From: Crocinitomicaceae bacterium
Lineage (GTDB): Bacteria > Bacteroidota > Bacteroidia > Flavobacteriales_D > Crocinitomicaceae
Direction: 5' to 3'
NCBI GenBank assembly: GCA_023264075.1
Contig: JALQTG010000014.1
Span: forward strand, 1 to 19,391
Length of the DNA stretch: 19,391 nt
Both the position numbers and the translations under genes were made by a program. Below are positions 1-8,273 of the stretch, one piece after another (positions within the stretch are counted from its first letter, which is position 1; every line of letters begins with the position of its first letter). The notes beneath the pieces were generated by a model. That model worked only from the letters and a program-made list of their open reading frames with translations, had not been told where the DNA came from and searched no databases.

Positions 1-12
1 TAAGCTACTAGT

Positions 13-102
13 ATGGATTTATTTATATTATTACTTCTGAGTATTTTGACTTTAACAGTTGGCTTTGCGCTAAACTCAAGAACACATCATTCATGGAGGT
101 GA
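13..102 (+). CDS. possible 29-residue hydrophobic micro-protein
   Basis: An ATG at 13 opens a 29-codon frame ending in TGA at 100-102. The first ~20 residues are almost all Leu, Ile, Val, Phe and Thr (it begins MDLFILLLLSILTLTVGFAL) and the tail is polar and basic (NSRTHHSWR), the shape of a single-pass membrane peptide. There is no recognisable ribosome binding site, no family match that I know, and the window edge hides the upstream context. It may equally be chance reading in AT-rich intergenic sequence. Confidence 0.2.
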   Translation: MDLFILLLLSILTLTVGFALNSRTHHSWR

Positions 103-141
103 AAAGACAACAATACATTACTTCAATTTCTGCGGCATAAA

Positions 142-168
142 AAAACCGACTCACATGGAATCGGTTTT
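142..168 (-). terminator. rho-independent terminator of the acidic lipoprotein gene
   Basis: AAAACCGA at 142-149 pairs with TCGGTTTT at 161-168. The stem continues inward with one mismatch (150/160) through 151-152/158-159 and leaves a 5-nt loop. Read on the minus strand, the hairpin ends in a run of T. It lies about 43 bp beyond the stop codon of the lipoprotein gene. Confidence 0.8.
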
Positions 169-210
169 CAGAAGTTAAAATTACTTAACGGAGGCTAATG
201 CCGCGTAATA

Positions 211-429
211 TTACATTTCTTCAGCTGGGTGCTCTTCAGTCATCTCAGCAGTTGAGTCAGCCTCAACAACTTCTTCTTCAACAACTTCTTCAACAACTTC
301 TTCAACTGTTTCTACAGTCTCTTCAACTGTTGCTTCACCTTCTGTTACTGCCTCCTCTGTTGCTTCTCCGCAAGAGTACAAAGCTACTGTCATTGCAGCT
401 ACCGCTACAAAAGAAAATACTTTTTTCAT
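211..429 (-). CDS. small, extremely acidic lipoprotein of unknown function
   Basis: 72 residues. The N-terminus is a lipoprotein signal peptide: two Lys, a hydrophobic stretch (residues 4-17), then LYSC with the lipid-attachment Cys at position 20. The predicted mature part is 53 residues, 21 of them Glu, the rest mostly Val, Thr and Ala; it has no Lys or Arg and a single His near the end. Its centre is built from repeats of the type VEEVVEEVVEE, which could form a helix. A promoter with correct spacing and a strong terminator flank the gene, so it is a single-gene unit. Residues after the Cys (GEATEE) are acidic; in Bacteroidota, acidic residues there can act as a surface-export signal, so surface exposure is possible but unproven. 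I do not recognise the family and infer no function. Confidence 0.8.
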   Translation of the reverse strand: MKKVFSFVAVAAMTVALYSCGEATEEAVTEGEATVEETVETVEEVVEEVVEEEVVEADSTAEMTEEHPAEEM

Positions 430-462
430 GATTTTTTGTTTATTAGTTTACAAATACGTCTG

Positions 463-494
463 CGAAGATATAATATTTATTATTTAATACCAAA
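463..494 (-). promoter_or_regulatory. predicted promoter of the acidic lipoprotein gene
   Basis: On the minus strand TTTG (491-494) is followed after 20 nt by TATCTTCG (463-470), a 7/8 match to the Bacteroidota -7 box TAnnTTTG with the usual -33/-7 spacing. The expected start of transcription is around 457, giving a leader of roughly 27 nt before the ATG at 429. Confidence 0.6.
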
Positions 495-671
495 CACATA
501 GAATTTTGAACACAATTTTTTTTTCAAAGCGTACTGGATATTGGTTGGAACCTACATTCAAACTGTATGTTATTTATATTTATTCTAAATAAAATAAGCA
601 ACTATATTATTAACTATTAGGCAATTAACATTATTTGTCGTGAGAAGTGCGGAATATATCCCTTTGCTGAC
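495..671. other. AT-rich spacer between two divergent promoters
   Basis: This stretch separates the lipoprotein promoter from the sod promoter. I see no open reading frame of note, no RNA gene and no strong hairpin; it is simply AT-rich. Operators could be here but nothing in the sequence identifies one. Confidence 0.5.
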
Positions 672-702
672 TTGACTGAATTCGATTAAATCATTACCTT
701 TG
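672..702 (+). promoter_or_regulatory. promoter of superoxide dismutase gene
   Basis: TTG at 672-674 (in CTTGAC) and a perfect TACCTTTG at 695-702 are separated by 20 nt, which is the Bacteroidota primary-sigma promoter layout. Transcription should start near 708, leaving a leader of about 28 nt before the ATG at 737. Confidence 0.75.
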
Positions 703-736
703 AGGGCAAGTAAATATTAATTAAAAAATCAAAAAT

Positions 737-1336
737 ATGGCTTTCGAATTACCAAATTTACCTTATGCGTATGACGCATTAGAGCCGCACATCGATGCGC
801 GCACAATGGAGATACACCATGGAAAACACCATGCGGGATATACAACAAACTTGAATAATGCAATTGCAGGTACTGATCTAGAAGGTAAATCAATTGAAGA
901 GATTTTGAAAAATTGTAAGGACAAACCAGCTGTTCGTAATAACGGAGGCGGATTTTACAACCATGTTTTATTTTGGTCAGTAATGTCGCCAAATGGAGGT
1001 GGACAACCATCAGGAGAAGTTGCTGATGCTATCAATAGCGCATTTGGCTCTTTTGAAGCGTTCAAAGATGAATTCGCGAAAGCTGCTGCAACTCGTTTTG
1101 GATCCGGTTGGGCATGGTTATGTGTTTCCAATGAGAAATTAGAAGTTTGTTCTACAGCGAACCAAGACAATCCGTTAATGGGTGAAGGATGTGAAGGAAC
1201 ACCAATCTTAGGACTTGATGTTTGGGAACACGCATACTATCTAAATTATCAAAACAGACGTCCAGACTATATCAATGCATTTTTTAATGTGATTAACTGG
1301 GAAGAGGTAGCAAGAAGATTTGCTGCTGCGAAATAG
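737..1336 (+). CDS. sodA: superoxide dismutase, Mn/Fe family
   Basis: 199 residues, normal for the family. It converts superoxide to hydrogen peroxide and oxygen. All four metal ligands are in place: His27 (MEIHHGKHH), His76 (GGGFYNHVLFW), Asp161 and His165 (LDVWEHAYYL). The outer-sphere glutamine that tunes the metal is at the Mn-type position (Gln143 in TANQDNPLMG) while the Fe-type position carries Gly72, so manganese or cambialistic use is more likely than strict iron; this is an inference from motif placement. There is no signal peptide, so it acts in the cytoplasm. The start is supported by the promoter at 672-702. It is a single-gene unit ending at a large hairpin and convergent with the M1 peptidase gene. 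Confidence 0.97.
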   Translation: MAFELPNLPYAYDALEPHIDARTMEIHHGKHHAGYTTNLNNAIAGTDLEGKSIEEILKNCKDKPAVRNNGGGFYNHVLFWSVMSPNGGGQPSGEVADAINSAFGSFEAFKDEFAKAAATRFGSGWAWLCVSNEKLEVCSTANQDNPLMGEGCEGTPILGLDVWEHAYYLNYQNRRPDYINAFFNVINWEEVARRFAAAK

Positions 1337-1342
1337 AATAGT

Positions 1343-1396
1343 AGTCGAAAGTCGCAAGTTGAAAGTTATAAAGTACTTTGCTCGCGACTTTCGACT
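1343..1396 (+). terminator. 13-bp perfect inverted repeat built from 7-bp words; probable sod terminator
   Basis: AGTCGAAAGTCGC (1343-1355) and its exact complement GCGACTTTCGACT (1384-1396) enclose a 28-nt loop, and the right arm runs into TTTTTGACTTT. It sits directly after the sod stop codon and between convergent genes, so it can end transcription from the left and perhaps from both sides. The arms consist of 7-bp units (GTCGAAA, GTCGCAA, GTTGAAA), unlike an ordinary terminator. Confidence 0.65.
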
Positions 1397-1414
1397 TTTT
1401 GACTTTACCCCCCC

Positions 1415-4405
1415 CTATCTCATCAACAAGTCTCTCAACTTACCTGTGTTCACAATATTTATATTCAAGGTAAATCGGATGCGTTCCAAGTAATTTAACG
1501 AAGTGTAGGCATTCACCAAGTTCTCCGACTGAATCAGCGGGAAATATACGCCAAACGTATCACCTAGTCTCCAACCAAGGCCAGCATTATACACACCATA
1601 AGCTACGCCATTTTGCTGAAATCCTCCTAAGTCAACAAAGACGCCTATACCTTTTACTTTAATTGGTAATTCCCAATAAAGATTAGCCGTTAACAACCAA
1701 GAATCTGTGGTTCCAAAACCGGAAATAGTTTTAAACCCTCCCATATTCTCGCGGCGCTGATGTTCAAAAAGACCGCTGGTTGCGCTTCGGTCAAAAAAGT
1801 AGTCTTCTACATAAATATCTTGAAAACCGTCGGCACCACCTAAGGCCATACCGTATCGATAAGCATTTCCAACTGTTGACGTTTGAAACAAATAATTATA
1901 TCCTGCAAACAAACGAGTCTCTAACCAACGAGAATACTTTTTTTTGTGATAACGCCATTTGTAAGTTCCTTCAAAAGATAACCGCCCCATTTGATCGTCA
2001 TTTGAAGTGTTCCTAACGAAATCATTTCTCGTATGTAAGTTGTATAGATGATCTCTTTCCTTATACGATAGAGAATACAACATAAAGGCGCCAACTTCAT
2101 CAATGCTAATAGGCCCGCGTCGAGTGCGTTTAATCAGTTCCTGAAGGGTAAATTTATGTTCGATAGGATTTCTCTTCTGTTCATTGCTCCAAAGAATTGA
2201 GATATAAGGAGAAGCCACTACAAAATAAGAATCGTTACTCGCAAAGGTATTTTCATCTTTAAAGGACTTTACAGAGAGTCCCAATTGAGTTTGTTTTATT
2301 TTCCCTTTTGGAAAAAACAAATAAGAAAATTCCCCTACTCCAGAAACATTATTCCGACCAAAAGAATACATCGGAGCTACTAAGTAACGAAACGGCTGAA
2401 AAGCCAACCCATAATTGTGAAATGCGGCACCAATCATAAATTGATCGTAGGCATTTCCGCCGAGTGCTGGCAGGATAAAATGATTCGATTCTTCTGCACG
2501 ATTATAGCCAAACAACATGCGCGGTTTTAATGGCTCTGTTTTATTCAATAACCACGATTTATCCCAGGTATTATTGCTTCTATTGGCTTCCGGAATTTGA
2601 CGAAATGGATCAATTTGGAAACGATAATATTCCCCCGAAAAATGAACCCAACCTGATGTCGCGTCCGGCTCTAACCACATTGTTTCAACGACCACGGTAT
2701 CTTTCATAGCTGATACTGGAATAGGTCCAGAAACATTTCCCACATTCTTGAGTTTCACAGAAGTTTTTCCCTCTTTCAACTTCACGCGCTGAATTTTGTA
2801 ATCCGCTTGTTGTGTGGTCTGAATCAAATCATAGAACACCCAACTCAAGTCTTTCCCACTTGCTCTTTCTATCGAGGCTTGAATATCTTTTGGTTGTGGA
2901 TGTTTAAATTTCCAATCGTCGTAATAGGTACGCATGGAATGATCAAACAATTCATCTCCTAAATAATACCTCAAATAATCAAAAACCAACCCTGTTTTTT
3001 GATACATAATTACCCCATAATTTATGCTTCGAAATTCTGCTGAATGCGTCTCTACCGGTTGATCTATTCCAAGAGCAGCAACTGAGCGTGTAGTAACGTC
3101 ATTAAAATCGTGGTAACACAACCCATGGAAATTGAACTTTCCGTCGGCAACCATATTGGCTAGGTAAGTATTTTCAGGATATTTTGTCTGAATGTATCTT
3201 ACTTCATTCAGGGTGTTTAAGCCCTCATCCATCCAACCATGAACACGTTCATTACTTCCCAGAATTCCATAAAACCAATTATGACCAACCTCATGAACAA
3301 TCACGATCTCGAGTTCTAATGCAGACCCTGCATTACCAATAACCGTAACGTTTGGATACTCCATACCTCCTCCAGCACTGATTGTACCGTCTACCGCAGT
3401 TACTTGACTGTACGGATAATCACCGTTCCAAAGCGAATAATAATAAGTTCCGTCGTTTAAGTATTCAATCGCATCTTTCCAGTAATAGGCATTATTCGGA
3501 ACAAACATCGCCCAAGTCGTCACTAACTTTTTACTGTGTGGCATACCTACCTGTCCCCTCAATACTTCGTAACGCTTATCCGCAAACCATGCGAAATCAT
3601 GCACATTAGATTGAATATAGCGGATTGTTTTAAGCGTATCCGAGGATACCGGAAAAGGAGTTGGTGCACCTCGCCCTTTCTTCGGTGCCTCGACTTTTTT
3701 CAAGCGCTCTTTCGTGATTTCTACTTTTTTCTCCAAAAAAGACAACTCGCTCGCTGTCTGCAAATCACCTGTTGCTCCAACGACATAATTCGATGGCAAT
3801 GTAATCTCTACATCAAAACTTCCGTACTCTGAATAAAATTCACCCTGGTTTAAATAAGGCATTTGGTGCCAGCCTTCTTGGTCAAATACTGCGGGTTTAG
3901 GATACCCTTGGGTAATTTGATACGATTGACCAATATGGCCCAGGCGGGAAATCTCACCCGAAGGAAGTTTTACGCGAAACGGGGTTGAAATAACAACTTT
4001 TTGACCAGGCAAAAGGGGTTTGAGCAATTCTACGCGCGCAATATCGATATGTTCTGGATCAAATTCCCAAGACAACCGCGCCCCTGATATTGTGAAATCC
4101 AACGAATCAATAAACCCTCTATCCGCTTCTGATATATTCTGCAAAATATCTTCACCATCTTGATATTGCTGCTTCGCCAAAGCGGTTTCCCCATTTGAAT
4201 AGGCATTAGGCCAAAGATGAAAGTAAATAAACGGTAATGACTCCGGAGAGTTATTAGTATATTCTACCTCAACAAACCCATTCAACATGTGGCGCTCGTC
4301 GTCCAAACTCACCTGAATACGATAGTTCACCTCTTGTTGCCAGTAATCCTGAGAAAAAGCACACGCTACTATACTTGAAAACACAAAGACTAAGAATAAT
4401 TTCAT
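1415..4405 (-). CDS. secreted M1-family zinc metallopeptidase with long C-terminal beta-rich region
   Basis: 996 residues with a signal peptide (about residues 1-18, ending CAFSQ). The N-terminal ~600 residues are an M1 (gluzincin) aminopeptidase-like module. The zinc site is HEVGH at 371-375 followed, after exactly 18 residues, by Glu394 (WMDEGLN), the HExxH-x18-E signature. GGGMEYPN around 345-352 corresponds to the substrate-N-terminus binding GAMEN motif. The remaining ~400 residues contain many short alternating aromatic/polar stretches (such as RLFAGYNYLF, GIGVFVDLGGF, FGVYFPLI) and end in beta-like segments, suggesting an outer-membrane beta-barrel or beta-sandwich tail; that is inference. 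The family usually trims peptides from the N-terminus; here it presumably acts in the periplasm or at the cell surface on peptide nutrients or cell-envelope proteins. It is transcribed alone, divergent from ileS. Confidence 0.9.
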   Translation of the reverse strand: MKLFLVFVFSSIVACAFSQDYWQQEVNYRIQVSLDDERHMLNGFVEVEYTNNSPESLPFIYFHLWPNAYSNGETALAKQQYQDGEDILQNISEADRGFIDSLDFTISGARLSWEFDPEHIDIARVELLKPLLPGQKVVISTPFRVKLPSGEISRLGHIGQSYQITQGYPKPAVFDQEGWHQMPYLNQGEFYSEYGSFDVEITLPSNYVVGATGDLQTASELSFLEKKVEITKERLKKVEAPKKGRGAPTPFPVSSDTLKTIRYIQSNVHDFAWFADKRYEVLRGQVGMPHSKKLVTTWAMFVPNNAYYWKDAIEYLNDGTYYYSLWNGDYPYSQVTAVDGTISAGGGMEYPNVTVIGNAGSALELEIVIVHEVGHNWFYGILGSNERVHGWMDEGLNTLNEVRYIQTKYPENTYLANMVADGKFNFHGLCYHDFNDVTTRSVAALGIDQPVETHSAEFRSINYGVIMYQKTGLVFDYLRYYLGDELFDHSMRTYYDDWKFKHPQPKDIQASIERASGKDLSWVFYDLIQTTQQADYKIQRVKLKEGKTSVKLKNVGNVSGPIPVSAMKDTVVVETMWLEPDATSGWVHFSGEYYRFQIDPFRQIPEANRSNNTWDKSWLLNKTEPLKPRMLFGYNRAEESNHFILPALGGNAYDQFMIGAAFHNYGLAFQPFRYLVAPMYSFGRNNVSGVGEFSYLFFPKGKIKQTQLGLSVKSFKDENTFASNDSYFVVASPYISILWSNEQKRNPIEHKFTLQELIKRTRRGPISIDEVGAFMLYSLSYKERDHLYNLHTRNDFVRNTSNDDQMGRLSFEGTYKWRYHKKKYSRWLETRLFAGYNYLFQTSTVGNAYRYGMALGGADGFQDIYVEDYFFDRSATSGLFEHQRRENMGGFKTISGFGTTDSWLLTANLYWELPIKVKGIGVFVDLGGFQQNGVAYGVYNAGLGWRLGDTFGVYFPLIQSENLVNAYTSLNYLERIRFTLNINIVNTGKLRDLLMR

Positions 4406-4539
4406 ACCGCTATTTTATCTATTGAACGAAGTTACTAGAAAAATTGAAATTCTATTTGATTCGAGAAATTGATTAATATGTCGCTAAAAAACACATGCCC
4501 TTCTCACTCTTTCAGATTCGTTCTTCCAACAAAAATCCT

Positions 4540-4547
4540 TATTTTCG
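4540..4547 (+). promoter_or_regulatory. possible -7 box of ileS
   Basis: TATTTTCG matches TAnnTTTG at 7 of 8 positions and lies 25 nt before the ATG at 4573. The -33 region is weak (TTC at 4517-4519, correct distance but one base off). The box falls inside the longer reading frame that begins at 4495, which supports the downstream start for ileS. Confidence 0.35.
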
Positions 4548-4572
4548 CGCGTCAGTTAAGATAATATCTCCA

Positions 4573-7500
4573 ATGAGCAAAAAATACAAGGAATACAGCG
4601 GATTAAATCTGCCACAAACGGCAGAACGTGTGATGAAAAAATGGGATGCGCAAAACATTTTCCAAGCTTCGATAGACTCCAAAGACCCGAAAAAACCATA
4701 CGTGTTTTTCGAAGGACCACCCTCTGCCAATGGACTTCCCGGGATTCACCACGTTATGGCGCGATCCATCAAAGATATTTTTTGTCGCTATAAAACGTTA
4801 AAAGGCTTTCAAGTAAAACGCAAAGCTGGGTGGGACACGCACGGATTACCTGTAGAACTCGGAGTCGAAAAAGAATTAGGGATTACCAAAGAAGATATTG
4901 GAACAAAAATATCTGTTGACGACTACAACAATGCGTGTAAAGAAGCAGTAATGCGCTACACTGACATTTGGAATAACCTCACCAAGGAAATGGGGTATTG
5001 GGTAGATATGGAGCATCCTTACATCACCTATGAATCTAAGTATATGGAGAGTGTGTGGTGGTTATTAGGCCAATTGTACGAAAAAGGATTGATTTACAAA
5101 GGCTACACCATACAACCATATTCACCTGCTGCTGGAACAGGTCTTTCCTCGCATGAATTGAATCAACCTGGTTGTTATCAGGATGTAAAAGACACGTCTT
5201 GTGTGGCTCAATTCAAGGCAGTCAAAGGCACAAGTCAGCTTCCACTTTGGACCGACATGAATGGCGAGGAAATTGAAACCGTTCATTTGTTAGCTTGGAC
5301 AACTACTCCTTGGACACTTCCCTCCAACACGGCACTTACCGTAGGTAACAACATTGATTACGTCTTGGTGCATTCGTATAACCAATATACGTTTGAACCC
5401 ATCCACGTAATTCTTGCGAAAGCACTTGTTGGAAAACAGTTCTCAAAAAATTATGTCGCTGTCGAAAACGCAGAAGCATTAAACGCATACGAAAAAGGAG
5501 CTAAATCCATCCCGTTTTTCGTGGGTGAATCCTTCAAAGGTGCTGACCTCGTTGGACTTCGCTATGAACAATTACTACCGTATGCCCTACCAATGGAAAA
5601 TCCAGAGAAGGCTTTCCAGGTGATCCCAGGTGATTTTGTTACAACAGAGGACGGTACTGGAATTGTGCACACCGCCCCAACCTTTGGAGCAGATGATGCA
5701 CTCGTTGGAAAACAAGCCGGCATTCCAGGTTTATTAGTCCCTGATGAAAGGGGAAATCCAGTTCCGCTGGTGGATTTACAAGGAAAATTCAGACCAGAAG
5801 TTAGGGAATTTGCTGGGATGTACGTTAAAAATGAATATTACAAAGAAGCTGAACGACCTGAAAAATCGGTAGATGTATTAATTTCCATCAAACTGAAAGA
5901 AGAGAATAAAGCTTTCAAAGTGGAAAAATACGAACACAGCTATCCACATTGCTGGAGAACGGATAAGCCAGTACTATATTACCCATTAGATTCTTGGTTC
6001 ATCAAGGTAACCGACAAAAAAGACCGACTCATTGAACTTAATAAAACCATCAATTGGCAACCAGAATCCACTGGAACTGGTCGTTTTGGAAAGTGGTTGG
6101 AAAATGTTAACGACTGGAACCTTTCTCGTTCGCGCTATTGGGGGATTCCTATTCCTATATGGAGAACTGAAGAAGGCGATGAGCAGATCTGTATTTCCTC
6201 GATCAAACAACTGAAAGAAGAGTGCCAAAAAGCTGTTCAAGCAGGAGTAATGACTTCGAATCCATTGGCTAGTTTTGATCCTTCGGATATGTCGAAAGAA
6301 AACTATGACAAAGTAGATTTACACAAAAACTATGTTGATGCCATAACATTAGTATCCCCTTCTGGTAAACCAATGAAACGCGAATCGGACTTAATTGACG
6401 TTTGGTTCGACTCAGGTTCTATGCCTTATGCACAATGGCACTATCCTTTTGAAAATAAAGAAATGGTAGAAGACCAATTGGGCTATCCAGCCGACTTTAT
6501 TGCAGAAGGTGTTGATCAAACGCGCGGCTGGTTCTATACCCTTCACGCTATTAGTACCATGGTGTTTGATAAGGTGGCTTACAAGAATGTTATTTCCAAT
6601 GGATTAGTATTGGACAAGAATGGCCAAAAAATGTCCAAACGTCTCGGGAATGCTGTTGACCCATTCGTTACTTTAAAAAAATACGGTCCGGATGCAACGC
6701 GTTGGTACATGATTACCAATGCACAGCCTTGGGATAACTTAAAGTTTGACGAAGAAGGAATTGTTGAGACCCAACGTAAATTTTTCGGAACACTGTACAA
6801 TACCTACTCTTTCTTTACTTTGTATGCTAACATCGATGGTTTTGCTTATCAAGAAGAACGAATTCCGACAGCAGCACGACCAGAAATTGACCGATGGATT
6901 ATTTCTAAACTGAATAGCTTGATTCAAGACGTAGACGAAGCTTTCAACACCTACGAACCAACGAAAGCAGGTCGTTTGATACAATCGTTTGTGAATGATC
7001 AACTCTCCAACTGGTATGTCCGATTATGTAGAAGACGTTTTTGGAAAGGGGATTATTCTACGGACAAGATTGCTGCATATCAAACACTTTTTGAATGCTT
7101 AGAATCTATTGCGATCATATCGGCCCCAATCGCACCATTTTACTCAGATGAATTATTTTCTGATTTAAATAACATCGCGGGTCGTCACGATGCTCATTCT
7201 GTTCATTTAGCTGATTTCCCTTCTGCAAGTGCTACTGATATCAACTTAGAATTAGAAGCACAAATGGAAATCGCGCAACAAGTATCGTCAATGGCATTGA
7301 GCTTGCGTAAAAAAGAAAAGATCAAGGTGCGACAACCTCTCCAAAAAATTATGGTTCCCATTTTAGACCCGAATTTCAAAGGACGAATTGAGCATGTAAA
7401 AGATTTAATTCTTTCTGAAATCAATGTGAAAGAGCTTGAACTTCTTGAAGACACAGCAGGCGTATTGGTTAAAAAAATCAAGCCAAACTTCAAAACTATC

Positions 7501-7992
7501 GGGCCAAAATACGGTAAACAAATGAAGGCAATTGCAGGCCTTGTAAATTCCTGGGGAGACAATGAAATTGCCGCAGTAGAAAAAAACCAAGGCTGGGAAG
7601 GAGAAGTAAATGGAGAAATCATTCAACTTGATTTTCAAGATTTCGAAATCCTTACGGATGACATTCCAGGATGGTTAGTCACCTCTGAACAGGGAATAAC
7701 TGTAGCAATGGACATCACCATTACTCCTGCACTGAAGCAAGAAGGCATTGCCCGAGAATTGGTAAACCGAATTCAAAACTTCCGCAAAGAGGCGGGTCTT
7801 GAAGTAACTGACAAGATTAATGTAACAATATCTTCAACCGATGAAATTGCAGAAGCCGTTGAATCAAATAAACGATATATTGCGGATGAAGTGCTTGCCA
7901 CTGCTATTCGTATCGGTCAATTTGAAGGTAGTGAATTTTCTGCGGATATCGAGGCAGTGAACGATACCAAGATAGGAATTGCAAAAGCATAA
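4573..7992 (+). CDS. ileS: isoleucyl-tRNA synthetase, type 2, with altered HIGH motif
   Basis: 1139 residues from the ATG at 4573 (MSKKYKEYSG). The frame is open from an ATG at 4495, but those 26 extra residues look untranslated and overlap the likely promoter. This class I enzyme charges tRNA-Ile with isoleucine in the cytoplasm. The ATP-binding signature that normally reads HIGH is GIHH at 57-60 (in GLPGIHHVMARSIKD), i.e. the first and third positions are swapped. KMSKR is intact at 686-690. The CP1 editing domain is present, with TTTPWTLPSN near 243 and GTGIVHTAPTFGADD near 361-375, so it should clear mischarged Val-tRNA. A C-terminal anticodon-binding region follows from about residue 800. 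Long, eukaryote-like IleRS of this kind is usual in Bacteroidota. It is followed after 37 nt by a small WG-repeat frame. Confidence 0.97.
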   Translation: MSKKYKEYSGLNLPQTAERVMKKWDAQNIFQASIDSKDPKKPYVFFEGPPSANGLPGIHHVMARSIKDIFCRYKTLKGFQVKRKAGWDTHGLPVELGVEKELGITKEDIGTKISVDDYNNACKEAVMRYTDIWNNLTKEMGYWVDMEHPYITYESKYMESVWWLLGQLYEKGLIYKGYTIQPYSPAAGTGLSSHELNQPGCYQDVKDTSCVAQFKAVKGTSQLPLWTDMNGEEIETVHLLAWTTTPWTLPSNTALTVGNNIDYVLVHSYNQYTFEPIHVILAKALVGKQFSKNYVAVENAEALNAYEKGAKSIPFFVGESFKGADLVGLRYEQLLPYALPMENPEKAFQVIPGDFVTTEDGTGIVHTAPTFGADDALVGKQAGIPGLLVPDERGNPVPLVDLQGKFRPEVREFAGMYVKNEYYKEAERPEKSVDVLISIKLKEENKAFKVEKYEHSYPHCWRTDKPVLYYPLDSWFIKVTDKKDRLIELNKTINWQPESTGTGRFGKWLENVNDWNLSRSRYWGIPIPIWRTEEGDEQICISSIKQLKEECQKAVQAGVMTSNPLASFDPSDMSKENYDKVDLHKNYVDAITLVSPSGKPMKRESDLIDVWFDSGSMPYAQWHYPFENKEMVEDQLGYPADFIAEGVDQTRGWFYTLHAISTMVFDKVAYKNVISNGLVLDKNGQKMSKRLGNAVDPFVTLKKYGPDATRWYMITNAQPWDNLKFDEEGIVETQRKFFGTLYNTYSFFTLYANIDGFAYQEERIPTAARPEIDRWIISKLNSLIQDVDEAFNTYEPTKAGRLIQSFVNDQLSNWYVRLCRRRFWKGDYSTDKIAAYQTLFECLESIAIISAPIAPFYSDELFSDLNNIAGRHDAHSVHLADFPSASATDINLELEAQMEIAQQVSSMALSLRKKEKIKVRQPLQKIMVPILDPNFKGRIEHVKDLILSEINVKELELLEDTAGVLVKKIKPNFKTIGPKYGKQMKAIAGLVNSWGDNEIAAVEKNQGWEGEVNGEIIQLDFQDFEILTDDIPGWLVTSEQGITVAMDITITPALKQEGIARELVNRIQNFRKEAGLEVTDKINVTISSTDEIAEAVESNKRYIADEVLATAIRIGQFEGSEFSADIEAVNDTKIGIAKA

Positions 7993-8029
7993 TGCTCCGT
8001 TAGAATTGTGTAGATAAAAATAAGTTAGT

Positions 8030-8269
8030 GTGAAAAAACTACTCCTATTACTTTTAATTGTGTCAACGAATCAACTCTTCTGTCAGAAAAGCCATGAAAT
8101 AATTAGAGCAGATGCAGTTAACGGAGATGGTATCTGTGTTGCTAAAATCGTCGATCGCAGATGGGGATTTGTCAACTGGACTAATGGAGAAGTCATTGAA
8201 CCTATAGAAATGGCCAATTACAAAGACATTGATTCCTTTGGTCGAGTCGTACGAAAACAAGAATGCTAA
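8030..8269 (+). CDS. short secreted WG-repeat protein, probably a remnant
   Basis: 79 residues from a GTG start at 8030, 37 nt after ileS. It has a signal peptide (MKKLLLLLLIVSTNQLFC, possibly a lipobox-like FCQ) and one WG-type repeat: DRRWGFVNWTNGEVIEP followed by a spacer of the form usually found between such repeats (YKDIDSFGRVVRKQ). Proteins of this family normally carry several WG repeats in tandem, so a single copy that stops just as the second repeat should start looks like a truncated gene. The TAA (8267-8269) lies 4 nt before the ATG of the flavin oxidase, so it may still be translated and coupled. Function unknown. Confidence 0.5.
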   Translation: MKKLLLLLLIVSTNQLFCQKSHEIIRADAVNGDGICVAKIVDRRWGFVNWTNGEVIEPIEMANYKDIDSFGRVVRKQEC

Positions 8270-8273
8270 CCCA

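Noticed and set aside
198..431. Plus-strand frame rich in Leu and Gln opposite the acidic lipoprotein
   Set aside because: It is the antisense reading of the Glu/Val codon repeat; the minus strand has a lipobox, promoter and terminator.
1408..1415. Run of eight C next to the M1 peptidase stop, as a possible phase-variation tract
   Set aside because: The run begins at the last base of the stop codon and continues outside the gene, so slippage would not change the protein in a meaningful way.
4495..4572. Upstream ATG extending IleRS by 26 residues
   Set aside because: The extension contains the likely promoter box and is not typical of IleRS; the ATG at 4573 gives the usual N-terminus.
7203..7622. 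139-codon minus-strand frame
   Set aside because: Antisense shadow of the 3' part of ileS.
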